In this document: piece by piece, positions 25,301-33,274 of the stretch
How positions within the stretch are numbered: position 1 is the stretch's first letter
How the letters are laid out: each line of letters starts with the position of its first letter
Assembly (NCBI RefSeq): GCF_965223525.1
Contig: NZ_CBDCWX010000004.1
Location: 682,001-746,000, forward strand
Source: Leptofilum sp965223525
Lineage (GTDB): Bacteria > Chloroflexota > Anaerolineae > Promineifilales > Promineifilaceae
Direction of reading: 5' to 3'
DNA: 64,000 nt
Notes under the pieces: model-generated
What the model was told of the DNA's origin: nothing
The model's database searches: none
Seen by the model: only the letters and a program-made list of their open reading frames with translations
Made by a program: the position numbers and the translations under genes

Positions 25301-26794
25301 ATGGAAATTGGCGAAAAAGTCGGCGCATTGGCGCTCACTTTTGATGATGTTTTATTAAGCCCCGGCTATTCCGAAGTGTTGCCAGCTAATGTGAATTTAC
25401 GCACCCGCCTGGCGGGTAATTTGTACCTCAATATTCCGCTCCTATCTGCAGCGATGGACACCGTGACCGAAGCGCGGCTGGCCATTGGGCTAGCCCGACT
25501 GGGCGGCATTGGCGTGATTCACCGCAATCTAACGCCAGAAGAGCAGGCGGAAGAGGTAGACAAGGTCAAACGCTCCGAGGCGGGGATGATTGTAGATCCC
25601 GTGACGCTGCGCGCCGACAACACATTGGCTGATGCAGAAGCGTTGATGAGCCGCTACCATATCTCTGGCGTGCCTATCACCGACGAAGATGGCAAGCTGG
25701 TAGGCATCCTCACCAATCGAGATACGCGCTTTGTAGAGCCAGGCCCACAGCCTGTGTCCGAGTTCATGACCAGCAAAAACCTGGTGACGGCGACGGTGGG
25801 CACCACGCTGGAAGAGGCCAAAGAGATTTTGCATCGTCATCGCATTGAAAAGCTGCCGTTGGTGGATGAAGATGGCTACCTGAAGGGGCTCATCACCGTC
25901 AAGGACATCCAGAAGAAGCTGAACTACCCCATGCAGGCGTCGGATGCAAACGGCCGTCTCCTTTGCGCTGCTGCCATTGGGGTGGGGGAAACCGGGTTGG
26001 CTCGGCTGGAACTGCTGGTGAAGGCCAGTGTGGATGCGGCCGTGATTGACACGGCGCACGGCCACACTGCCCTGGTGCTGCAAACGGTGCGCGAGGCCAA
26101 AAATCGGTATCCCAAGCTGCCGATCATTGCTGGGAATGCTGCCACTCCCGCTGGCGTGCGCGATCTGGTGAAAGCGGGTGCAGATGCGGTGAAAATTGGC
26201 ATTGGGGCTGGCTCCATCTGTACCACGCGGGTAGTCTCTGGTGCGGGGATGCCTCAGTTAACGGCCGTACTTGAAAGCGCCGCCGAATGCCACAAACATA
26301 ATGTCCCCTGCATTGCCGATGGGGGCATCAAGTACAGCGGTGACATCGTCAAGGCAATGGCGGCAGGTGCAGACGCAGTGATGCTGGGTTCCATGCTGGC
26401 CGGGCTAGAAGAAAGCCCCGGCGACATCATTTTGTACGAAGGCCGCCGCTACAAAGTGTATCGCGGCATGGGCAGCTTAGGTGCTATGCAGGGCCACGGA
26501 GCCGACAGGTACGGCAGCAGCGTGAAGAGCAACCAATCCATCCGCACCGAGCGGGACAAGCTGGTGCCGGAAGGCGTGGAAGGGCAGGTTCCCTATCGGG
26601 GCAAGCTGGCCGACGTGACCTACCAGCTCATTGGTGGGCTGCGCTCTGGCATGGGGTATGTGGGTGCAGCCAACTTGCAGGAGCTGCACCAAAAAGCCCG
26701 ATTTGTCCGCATCACCAATGCGGGTCTGCTAGAAAGCCATCCACACGGCATTTTAGTCACCAAAGAAGCGCCGAACTACCAGGTACGGCGATAG
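25301..26794 (+). CDS. guaB: IMP dehydrogenase GuaB
   Basis: 497 aa. TIM barrel interrupted by two CBS domains (~100-220). Substrate loop GAGSICTTRVVSGAGMPQ carries the catalytic Cys in SICTT; active-site flap YRGMGSLGAMQG; N-terminal LTFDDVLLSPGYSEVLP. Oxidises IMP to XMP in GTP synthesis. RBS TAAGGAG before ATG 25301. Next to purB, so two purine nucleotide enzymes are consecutive. Confidence 0.95.
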   Translation: MEIGEKVGALALTFDDVLLSPGYSEVLPANVNLRTRLAGNLYLNIPLLSAAMDTVTEARLAIGLARLGGIGVIHRNLTPEEQAEEVDKVKRSEAGMIVDPVTLRADNTLADAEALMSRYHISGVPITDEDGKLVGILTNRDTRFVEPGPQPVSEFMTSKNLVTATVGTTLEEAKEILHRHRIEKLPLVDEDGYLKGLITVKDIQKKLNYPMQASDANGRLLCAAAIGVGETGLARLELLVKASVDAAVIDTAHGHTALVLQTVREAKNRYPKLPIIAGNAATPAGVRDLVKAGADAVKIGIGAGSICTTRVVSGAGMPQLTAVLESAAECHKHNVPCIADGGIKYSGDIVKAMAAGADAVMLGSMLAGLEESPGDIILYEGRRYKVYRGMGSLGAMQGHGADRYGSSVKSNQSIRTERDKLVPEGVEGQVPYRGKLADVTYQLIGGLRSGMGYVGAANLQELHQKARFVRITNAGLLESHPHGILVTKEAPNYQVRR

Positions 26795-26802
26795 ACTTTT
26801 TT

Positions 26803-26962
26803 GTCACAGAGGGCACAGAGATTTAAGAGAATTGATAGTTGTCATTCTGAATGGACCGCAGCTAAATGAAGAATCCCGTTCAACTTGGGTAGGATGCTTC
26901 GCTGCGCTCAGCATGACAAGGTAGTACTCGATCCTCTCTTTCTCCTCTGTGTTCTCTGTGGC
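26803..26962. repeat. Nested repeats: one hairpin repeat inserted in another
   Basis: The outer element CACAGAGGGCACAGAG (26805-26820) / CTCTGTGTTCTCTGTG (26945-26960) belongs to the family at 24053 and 36669. Its loop is expanded by a second palindromic element, TTGTCATTCTGA (26839-26850) ... TCAGCATGACAA (26908-26919). It fills the guaB-purB spacer and ends 12 nt before the purB ATG, leaving no room for a normal Shine-Dalgarno of its own. Confidence 0.75.
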
Positions 26963-26973
26963 CAATTCAAATT

Positions 26974-28371
26974 ATGACTTTCACACACGATACCTTCATT
27001 TCCCCCTTCACTTGGCGCTACGGCAGCGAGGCGATGCGCCAGATTTGGTCTGAGCAAAACAAGCGGCGGCTCATGCGCCAGGTTTGGGTGGCGTTGGCGA
27101 TCGCGCAGCACCAGGCGGGGTTGGTCACTGCCGAACAATTGGCCGACTTGCAAGCCCACGCCGAACAGGTGGATATCGAACGCGCCTTGGAAATCGAGAA
27201 AGAAACGCGCCACGATGTGATGGCCGAGATTCGCACCTATGCCGAGCAGTGTGAAGTGGGCGGTGGCATCATCCATTGGGGAGCCACCAGCGCAGACATC
27301 ACCGACAATGTAGATGTGCTGAGATTGCGGGAAGCGGCCGTTCTCCTGCAAAATCAGCTTAAACAGTTACTTACACATTTGGCGGATCGCATTGAGGAAA
27401 CGGCCGCTCTGCCCACCATGGCCCACACCCACATCCAGCCTGCCGAACCCACTACCCTTGGCTACCGCTTCGCCGTCTATGCCCAGGATTTGCTAGAGGA
27501 TTACCAGAATCTCCAATCTCTAATCTCCAATCTCCGGGGCAAAGGCTTGAAAGGCGCAGTTGGTACCCAGGCAGGTTACGACGAGCTGCTCGCAGAATCA
27601 AAGATAGACGCGCTAGAGATGGAAGCCGTAGCGATGAATGTTTTGGAATTACCATACTTTCCAATTGCCACACAAACGTACACGCGCCAGCAGGATTTGC
27701 GCGTGCAAAATGTGCTGGCGGGAATTGCCGCTTCGCTGCATAAATTTGCCCTCGATTTTCGCGTCTTGCAGTCGCCACCCTTCGGCGAGTGGGCAGAGCC
27801 GTTTGGCAAAAAGCAGGTCGGTTCGTCGGCAATGCCCTTCAAGCGCAATCCGATCAACACAGAGAACATCTGCTCGCTGGCGCGGTACGTGGCCGGGCTG
27901 CCCGCGGTGGCTTGGGACAATGCCAGCCAAGCAATTTTGGAGCGCAGCCTGGACGATTCGGCCAATCGGCGACTGTTCCAGGCGGAGGGCTTTTTAGCCA
28001 CGGATGAACTGCTGCGCCGCGCCACGCGCATCGTGGCGGAGATGGTGATTGATGAGCAGGCGATTGCTCGGAACATGGCCACTTACGGCCCCTTTGCCGC
28101 CACCGAGCGGGTGCTGATGGCACTTGTTGCGGCCGGAGCCAGCCGCCAAGAGGGGCATGAGTGGATACGGGAGGCAAGTTTGCAGGCGTGGGCTGCTTTA
28201 CGTGAAGGGCAAGCCAATCCACTGATTGAATTGCTGGTTGCCGACGAGCGCATCGGGCAATATTTAGAGGCAGCAGATGTTGTGACGTTGATGAGAGCGG
28301 AAGGGTATGTGGGAACGGCCGTATCTCGCGCCCATACCTTCGCCCAAACAGTCAGGGATGCACTTCAATAG
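26974..28371 (+). CDS. purB: Adenylosuccinate lyase PurB
   Basis: 465 aa fumarase/aspartase-superfamily enzyme. Signature SSAMPFKRNPINTENI; His-containing segments IHWGATSADITD and MAHTHIQPAEPTT. It splits SAICAR and adenylosuccinate. Residues ~178-187 (NLQSLISNL) are encoded by an AATCTCC-type tandem repeat (27508-27535), apparently tolerated in frame. Start ATG 26974 lies just after an intergenic repeat with no clear RBS. Confidence 0.94.
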   Translation: MTFTHDTFISPFTWRYGSEAMRQIWSEQNKRRLMRQVWVALAIAQHQAGLVTAEQLADLQAHAEQVDIERALEIEKETRHDVMAEIRTYAEQCEVGGGIIHWGATSADITDNVDVLRLREAAVLLQNQLKQLLTHLADRIEETAALPTMAHTHIQPAEPTTLGYRFAVYAQDLLEDYQNLQSLISNLRGKGLKGAVGTQAGYDELLAESKIDALEMEAVAMNVLELPYFPIATQTYTRQQDLRVQNVLAGIAASLHKFALDFRVLQSPPFGEWAEPFGKKQVGSSAMPFKRNPINTENICSLARYVAGLPAVAWDNASQAILERSLDDSANRRLFQAEGFLATDELLRRATRIVAEMVIDEQAIARNMATYGPFAATERVLMALVAAGASRQEGHEWIREASLQAWAALREGQANPLIELLVADERIGQYLEAADVVTLMRAEGYVGTAVSRAHTFAQTVRDALQ

Positions 28372-28475
28372 GTAGGGTGAAGCCAATCCTTGTTTGTAAG
28401 CTAATCAAAGAGCTGTAGCAGGGCAACAATTCTTACAAATTGTTTACGCGCTAGTAAGGGGGACGTAAGAACTGC

Positions 28476-28503
28476 TTTGTAAACTACCTCTATTTGCTAT
28501 ACT
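28476..28503 (+). promoter_or_regulatory. Probable promoter of the Moco enzyme gene
   Basis: TTTGTA (28476-28481), 16-bp spacer, TATACT (28498-28503), about 42 nt before the ATG at 28546, with RBS TAAGGAG between. Consensus-based call. Confidence 0.4.
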
Positions 28504-28545
28504 GCAACTTATAAGGCGAAATGCTTTGTAATAAGGAGATTCCTC

Positions 28546-29199
28546 ATGTTTAATAAAGTTTTTGGACGACGCGAGCAGGAAGATGCCGTACGCGGCATGA
28601 ATCGGTTACCACCTGGGCAGTCGTTAACGCAAAAGTTCCCAGTGCTGCATTATGGCCCTACGCCTAACACCGATTTAGCTACCTGGGATTTGCGCGTTTT
28701 TGGTGCGGTGGAGGAAGAAGTGGCGTGGGATTGGGAAGCCTTCAACAAGCTGCCTCGCACCAAGCTGACACTGGACATTCATTGCGTTACTCGCTGGTCC
28801 AAATTTGATACGGATTGGGAAGGCGTTTCGCTGAAAACGCTTGTGGACGAGGGTTTCATCAAGCCAAAGCCAGAAGCAAAATATGTGATTCAGCATTGCG
28901 AAGTGGGGTACACTACCAACACGCCGCTAGACCTTGTTTTGCAGGATAATTTCCTGCTGGCGACCCATTTTGACGGCAAGCCGCTAACGGTTGAGCATGG
29001 CTGGCCCCTGCGTGGCGTCATTGGTGCATTCCCAGACCGCAGCGAGAAGAAGTCGGCGTATTTGTGGAAGGGGGGCAAATGGTTGCGTGGGCTAGAGTTC
29101 CGGGCGGATGACCAGCTTGGCTTTTGGGAGCGGGCTGGCTACCACAATGAAGCAGACCCGTGGCAGGAGCAGCGTTTTGCTGGCGACCGCTGGTTCTAA
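28546..29199 (+). CDS. Sulfite-oxidase-family molybdopterin oxidoreductase (MsrP/YedY-like)
   Basis: 217 aa. The Mo-coordinating Cys is in LDIHCVTRWSKFD, followed by WEGVSLKTLVDEGF and LTVEHGWPLRGVIG, all typical of the oxidoreductase molybdopterin-binding fold. No Tat signal and no haem domain, so it is a cytoplasmic single-domain form. Close relatives are usually annotated as sulfite oxidase-like; natural substrate unknown. Single gene with its own promoter and hairpins downstream. Confidence 0.9.
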   Translation: MFNKVFGRREQEDAVRGMNRLPPGQSLTQKFPVLHYGPTPNTDLATWDLRVFGAVEEEVAWDWEAFNKLPRTKLTLDIHCVTRWSKFDTDWEGVSLKTLVDEGFIKPKPEAKYVIQHCEVGYTTNTPLDLVLQDNFLLATHFDGKPLTVEHGWPLRGVIGAFPDRSEKKSAYLWKGGKWLRGLEFRADDQLGFWERAGYHNEADPWQEQRFAGDRWF

Positions 29200-29207
29200 A
29201 AAGAGTT

Positions 29208-29272
29208 AGCCGCAGATTACCGGATTTCCGCAGATTTTTAAACATCTGTGAAAATCCGTGAAATCTGTGGCT
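29208..29272. repeat. Dispersed hairpin repeat, AGCCGCAGATT family
   Basis: AGCCGCAGATT (29208-29218) / AATCTGTGGCT (29262-29272), one G-U pair, placed between convergent genes directly after the Moco gene stop and before the protease stop at 29275. Confidence 0.65.
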
Positions 29273-29274
29273 AG

Positions 29275-29874
29275 TTAGAAAGTTGTAGAAGCACTCCCCA
29301 TCTTTTCTTTCAAAAACCTTTTGGCGATGTCTACCGGCACGGCGAGGCCAACTTGGGGGCCGGAGATCATGGTGTTGATGCCTACGAGACGGCCGTTTCC
29401 ATCTACCAATGGCCCGCCAGAATGCCCTGGTCGTAGCTGAATGCCAAGCTGCACCAGCTCCCCGCGATACCCGTTTTGCTCTAAAGGTTGGCCTACATCA
29501 ATCACGGTTCCCCAGGAAGCTGCGCCAACCACCCCCCAGGGATGCCCCACCGCCACCACCCAATCCCCCGTTTTTAGCTGGCTGGAATGACCTAGCTCAA
29601 TGGTTGGCAGGTGATTGGCGGCAATGTAAAGCGCAGCCAGGTCGGTGGATTCGTCGTAGGCCAGCAGTTGGGAGGGGAAGGAACGGCCGTCTGCCAAAGT
29701 TATTTCTGGCTCTCGTCGCTGCACGACGTGGGCGTTCGTCAGAATCAGCCCGTCGCTGTGCCAAATGGTGCCTGCCCCAAAGCCGCGACGGCCGTTGCCG
29801 ATACGAACCACACTTTGCTGCACCGTCTGGATGAGCGAAGTCATAGTTTGGTTGATGTCGTTGAGAAGATTCAT
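29275..29874 (-). CDS. Trypsin-like serine protease without PDZ domain (HtrA-like)
   Basis: 199 aa from ATG 29874. The longer frame to 29964 is rejected because it runs through the hairpin repeat at 29889-29946. Catalytic triad: His in LTNAHVVQ, Asp in ESTDLAALY, Ser in RPGHSGGPLVDG. No signal peptide and no PDZ domain, so probably a cytoplasmic protease or degraded HtrA derivative. A second HtrA-like gene lies upstream on the same strand at 30056-30952, suggesting an old duplication. Confidence 0.82.
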   Translation of the reverse strand: MNLLNDINQTMTSLIQTVQQSVVRIGNGRRGFGAGTIWHSDGLILTNAHVVQRREPEITLADGRSFPSQLLAYDESTDLAALYIAANHLPTIELGHSSQLKTGDWVVAVGHPWGVVGAASWGTVIDVGQPLEQNGYRGELVQLGIQLRPGHSGGPLVDGNGRLVGINTMISGPQVGLAVPVDIAKRFLKEKMGSASTTF

Positions 29875-29888
29875 ATAAAAATTAAAAA

Positions 29889-29946
29889 AGCCGCGAATTA
29901 CGCGAATTGACGCGAAGGTGTTTTTAATTCGTGAAAATTCGCGGCT
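29889..29946. repeat. Dispersed hairpin repeat, AGCCGCGAATT family
   Basis: Perfect 11-bp arms AGCCGCGAATT (29889-29899) / AATTCGCGGCT (29936-29946) with inner repeats of ACGCGAATT, between the two protease genes. Confidence 0.7.
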
Positions 29947-29990
29947 AAAAAGAAATTGGCTCATCTATAAGATGTGTGCGACGTGCCTTT

Positions 29991-30023
29991 ATGTGACAGT
30001 CACTTCAAAAGTGACTGTCACAT
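29991..30023. repeat. Perfect 15-bp palindromic hairpin between the two protease genes
   Basis: ATGTGACAGTCACTT (29991-30005), loop CAA, AAGTGACTGTCACAT (30009-30023). Flanking GTGTGC and GCACAC can extend the stem. The arm itself contains the smaller palindrome TGACAGTCA-like core. No T-run follows on the minus strand, so it is not an obvious intrinsic terminator. Confidence 0.7.
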
Positions 30024-30055
30024 TGATGCACACTTTTTACCCATGAGCCAAGAAA

Positions 30056-30952
30056 TTAAGATCGAGCGGCGACGGTGATTTCGGTTGTGTGAACCTCGCC
30101 ACCGCGAACGAATTTGGCAGGTACGGCCGTACCCACAACATCCCCCGCCAGCAAAGCCAGCAAATCATCATGGGATTGCACCGCACTATCGGCAAAGGAT
30201 ACGAGTGTATCGCCCATCGTCAGACCCGCTTTGGCTGCCGGGCTACGACGTTCTACCGAGACGACCAGCAGGCCCCGCTTTTGGTTCAGCTCTGCCTTCA
30301 AATCATCTGGCAAATGCACGCGCTGGGTGCTGATGCCCAGGTAGCCGCGTTGAACCCGGCCGTGCGCCTGTAGCGCGTCCGCCACTCGCGCTAGAGTGGG
30401 GGTAGGAATTGTTAAACTCACACCGCGACCCAATGCAGAGCTGTTTAGCCCGATAAGCTGCCCAGAAATGTCCACCAACGGGCCACCGGAGAAGCCAGGA
30501 TACATCACCACGTCGGTTTGCAAATAGCGGTCAATTTGGCCGCCACGACGGGTGCGCCACCCTTCACCCAGGGCGGAAACGATACCCAGGGTGGCCTGCA
30601 CAGTTCGTCCGGGACGTCCCAGTGCGAGTACCAGGTTGCCGACGCTCAGCTCTTGTTTGTTCCCTTCAACGATTGGTGTTAGGCCGCTGGCGTCTGTCTT
30701 TAGCAAGGCGAGGTCAGTAGAGGGGTCACGCCCGACCAGGCTGGCGCTCACGCGCTCGCCGTTGGGCAGACCAATTTTCACACCTTCGTCTCGTCTAACG
30801 ACGTGACTGGCGGTGAGGATGAGGCCATCTTCGCTCCAAGCAAATCCTGTTGCGCTGAGGCGACGTCGCCCTTCCACGCGCACGATGCTGTTTTCTGCCA
30901 GGGAAACGGCCGTTGCCAATGCCGCCGAAAGTTCAGTTAAAACGTTACTCAT
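30056..30952 (-). CDS. HtrA-like serine protease with C-terminal PDZ domain
   Basis: 298 aa. Protease domain with His in LTASHVVRRD, Asp in PSTDLALLK and Ser in YPGFSGGPLVDIS; PDZ domain ~195-290 (RGYLGISTQRVHL, SPAAKAGLTMGDTLV). It lacks a signal peptide or membrane anchor, unlike DegP/DegS, so it should act in the cytoplasm. Start ATG 30952 follows AAGGAGC. Confidence 0.9.
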   Translation of the reverse strand: MSNVLTELSAALATAVSLAENSIVRVEGRRRLSATGFAWSEDGLILTASHVVRRDEGVKIGLPNGERVSASLVGRDPSTDLALLKTDASGLTPIVEGNKQELSVGNLVLALGRPGRTVQATLGIVSALGEGWRTRRGGQIDRYLQTDVVMYPGFSGGPLVDISGQLIGLNSSALGRGVSLTIPTPTLARVADALQAHGRVQRGYLGISTQRVHLPDDLKAELNQKRGLLVVSVERRSPAAKAGLTMGDTLVSFADSAVQSHDDLLALLAGDVVGTAVPAKFVRGGEVHTTEITVAARS

Positions 30953-31087
30953 AGTTGCTCCTTGTTTTTCGCGGAAAAAATCCGCGCCTACGTTTGTTGA
31001 TGGTTGTTAGTTTAGGGGAGTTTGGCTTGCCGCGAATCAGCCATTTCGGGAGTTGCTACCTGGAAGAATGGGTAGGTTGGGAGTACT

Positions 31088-31138
31088 AGCCGCGGAATTC
31101 ATAGGATTTAATCTTTTTAATCCGCGAAATCCGCGGCC
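31088..31138. repeat. Dispersed hairpin repeat, AGCCGCGGA family
   Basis: GCCGCGGA (31089-31096) / TCCGCGGC (31130-31137) with inner GGATTTAAT / TTAATCC, just after the stop of the LuxR regulator. A smaller related piece (TTCGCGGAAAAAATCCGCG) lies at about 30969. The rest of the 196-bp gap 30953-31148 shows nothing else. Confidence 0.6.
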
Positions 31139-31148
31139 AAAAAATTGT

Positions 31149-31784
31149 TTACAACAACAGTAGCCCCAACCGCGTAGCCTGCACCACTGCCTCGGTGCGA
31201 CTTTGGGCGTTGAGCTTGCCTAGGATGGCGTTGACGTGGAATTTAACGGTGTGGTCGCTGATAGCAAGCTGGTGGGCGATGGCTTTGTTGGTGAGTCCTT
31301 CGGCTAGCAGAGTGAGCACTTCCTGCTCGCGTGGGGTGAGTTCGGCGTATTCAGGTATGGTTTCTGGAGCCATGAGGGGGGCGGTTTGTACGGCCGTTAC
31401 AAAATCCACATCCAGCGCAGCCACGTCGTGCAAAGCCACTTGCATGGCAGCCACAATCGCTGCGGCTGGGGCCTCCCGCCGTAGCTGTGCCTGAATGCCG
31501 AGTGACCATAGTTGGGGAACGGCCGTTTCATCTGGCAAAAGTGCCACCACAGGCAGCGGAAACGGTTCGTCATCGGGCAGCGTGGTGACGGCGTCCCAAC
31601 CCACATCCCAAACCACGCCATCTAGCAGTGCGTCAGACCAATCGTCTGCCTGTAGATCGGCCAGCCAATCGGCTAAGCTCATTTGGGCTATGATGTCACA
31701 ATTGGGTTCAGCCGCCAGCAGCGTGACCAATCCAGCCCGCGCCAGCGGGTCGTCAGCCACAACCGCTACAGAAATTTCGCTCAT
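31149..31784 (-). CDS. LuxR/NarL-type DNA-binding response regulator
   Basis: 211 aa from ATG 31784 (MSEISVAVV); a GTG 18 bases upstream is not preferred. The N-terminal half is a degenerate receiver domain (VAVVADDPLARAGLV with the acidic pair, candidate phospho-acceptor in GVVWDVGWD, and no clear Lys). The C-terminal half is a LuxR helix-turn-helix: AELTPREQEVLTLLAEGLT, NKAIAHQLAISDHTVKFHV. No partner kinase is adjacent. The weak receiver suggests phosphorylation-independent control. Confidence 0.85.
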   Translation of the reverse strand: MSEISVAVVADDPLARAGLVTLLAAEPNCDIIAQMSLADWLADLQADDWSDALLDGVVWDVGWDAVTTLPDDEPFPLPVVALLPDETAVPQLWSLGIQAQLRREAPAAAIVAAMQVALHDVAALDVDFVTAVQTAPLMAPETIPEYAELTPREQEVLTLLAEGLTNKAIAHQLAISDHTVKFHVNAILGKLNAQSRTEAVVQATRLGLLLL

Positions 31785-31977
31785 AGCGGCCAAGCGTACC
31801 ACACTTCTCTATGAGGAGGGTAAGATTCGCAGTTGCTAAGCCAAACCTGAAAGGTCTACGGAATTGTTTGTGCCTAGCAGTGCTATCGAAAAAGCTCTGT
31901 TCGGCTTTTGGTTAGTTCGTAAAATTGGCGGGTTGGGAGTAAGATTTGCCTCTTTTGGAAATGTTAAAAGGAATCAG

Positions 31978-33234
31978 ATGAATTCAGCAACCCTTTCCCA
32001 TGCCACGCGGCAGCGGCTAACTGGCGCACTGTTTTTCTCGCAAAGTGTATTTTCTGCGGCAATGATTGCGGCCTTTACCCTGACACCGATTTTGGCAGCG
32101 GAGCTGGGTGGCAGCGACACGGTAGCAGGCGTGCCCAATACGGTTACGCTGCTGGGGCGGGCGTTGGCTGCTTACCCCATTGGCTGGTTGTTTGACAAGG
32201 TGGGGCGTCGGCTGGGCCTTTCTGTGGGGTTTGCGCTGGCGTTGGCCGGGGCTTTGCTCACAGTCTGGTCGGTGATGAATACGTCGTTCATTGGGTTTTG
32301 TGCGGGCGCAGCCTTGATGGGGATGGGGCGTGGCGGCAGCGACCAGGCACGCTACGTGGCAGCAGAGGTACAAACACCAGACCGCCGCGCCAAAGTGATT
32401 GGCCTAATTGTATTTGCTGGCACGATAGGAGCCATAGGTGGGCCAGCTTTGGTGGGACCATCTGCTAGCTTTGCCGAAAGCTGGGATTTGTTGGGGGATA
32501 CAGGGCCCTATTTAGCGGCCATGGTGCTGTATGCCGTTGGCCTGCTGACGATTTTCTTTTTTTTGCGCCCTGACCCCCAGCAGGTGAGCCAAGCGTTGGC
32601 GGTTGAAAATCCGACTGAGGAGACAGATGTGCCGATACGGCCGTTATCCCAAATTTTCCGCCAGCCAACCGTGTTGCTGGCAGTGGCTTCGATGGCGATT
32701 GGTCAGCTTGTCATGGCGCTAATCATGGTGATTACGCCGTTGCACATGGATCACCACAATCATGGCACAGAGTCGGTGTCGTTGGTGATTATGGCACATA
32801 CGTTGGGGATGTTTGGCTTGTCTAGCGTCACAGGCTGGCTGATTGATCGGTACGGCCGTCTTCCGCTCATTGTGGCCGGTTCCACCATTTTGATCCTCTC
32901 TGGGATTTTAGCTCCGCTTTCAGCGGCCGTACCGAACCTGGCAGTGGCGCTCTTTTTGCTGGGGCTGGGCTGGAACTTTTGCTTTATTGCCGGGTCATCT
33001 TTGCTGGCGGATGCGTTAGCAGCCAAAGAACGGGCTCGCGCCCAGGGTGCCAGTGAGGTGCTGGTTTCACTGGCAAGCAGCGCGGGTAGTTTGGGTACGG
33101 GTGTGGTGTTTAATCAGGGTGGCATGACGGCCGTTGCCGCCGTTGGTATTGCTCTCACCTTGCTATTGGTGGCGCTGCTCTTCTGGTTTAATCGCTTTCA
33201 GCAGCAGCGGACACCCCCTGCTGCCCCTGCCTAG
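31978..33234 (+). CDS. MFS transporter
   Basis: 418 aa with 12 predicted membrane segments. ATG 31978 follows AAAAGGAATCAG; the longer frame from 31864 is rejected. The loop motif GWLFDKVGRRLGLSVGF matches the MFS A-motif (D-x-x-G-R-R), repeated as GWLIDRYGRLPLIVAG in the second half. Probably a drug or small-molecule exporter; substrate unknown. Confidence 0.87.
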   Translation: MNSATLSHATRQRLTGALFFSQSVFSAAMIAAFTLTPILAAELGGSDTVAGVPNTVTLLGRALAAYPIGWLFDKVGRRLGLSVGFALALAGALLTVWSVMNTSFIGFCAGAALMGMGRGGSDQARYVAAEVQTPDRRAKVIGLIVFAGTIGAIGGPALVGPSASFAESWDLLGDTGPYLAAMVLYAVGLLTIFFFLRPDPQQVSQALAVENPTEETDVPIRPLSQIFRQPTVLLAVASMAIGQLVMALIMVITPLHMDHHNHGTESVSLVIMAHTLGMFGLSSVTGWLIDRYGRLPLIVAGSTILILSGILAPLSAAVPNLAVALFLLGLGWNFCFIAGSSLLADALAAKERARAQGASEVLVSLASSAGSLGTGVVFNQGGMTAVAAVGIALTLLLVALLFWFNRFQQQRTPPAAPA

Positions 33235-33274
33235 TGCAGTCCGGTAAATGTGATGTGCATGTGTGAATCGTAAT

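Noticed and set aside
25176..25358. 60-codon frame before guaB
   Set aside because: Runs through the AACCTCCCGCAGG repeat and overlaps guaB out of frame.
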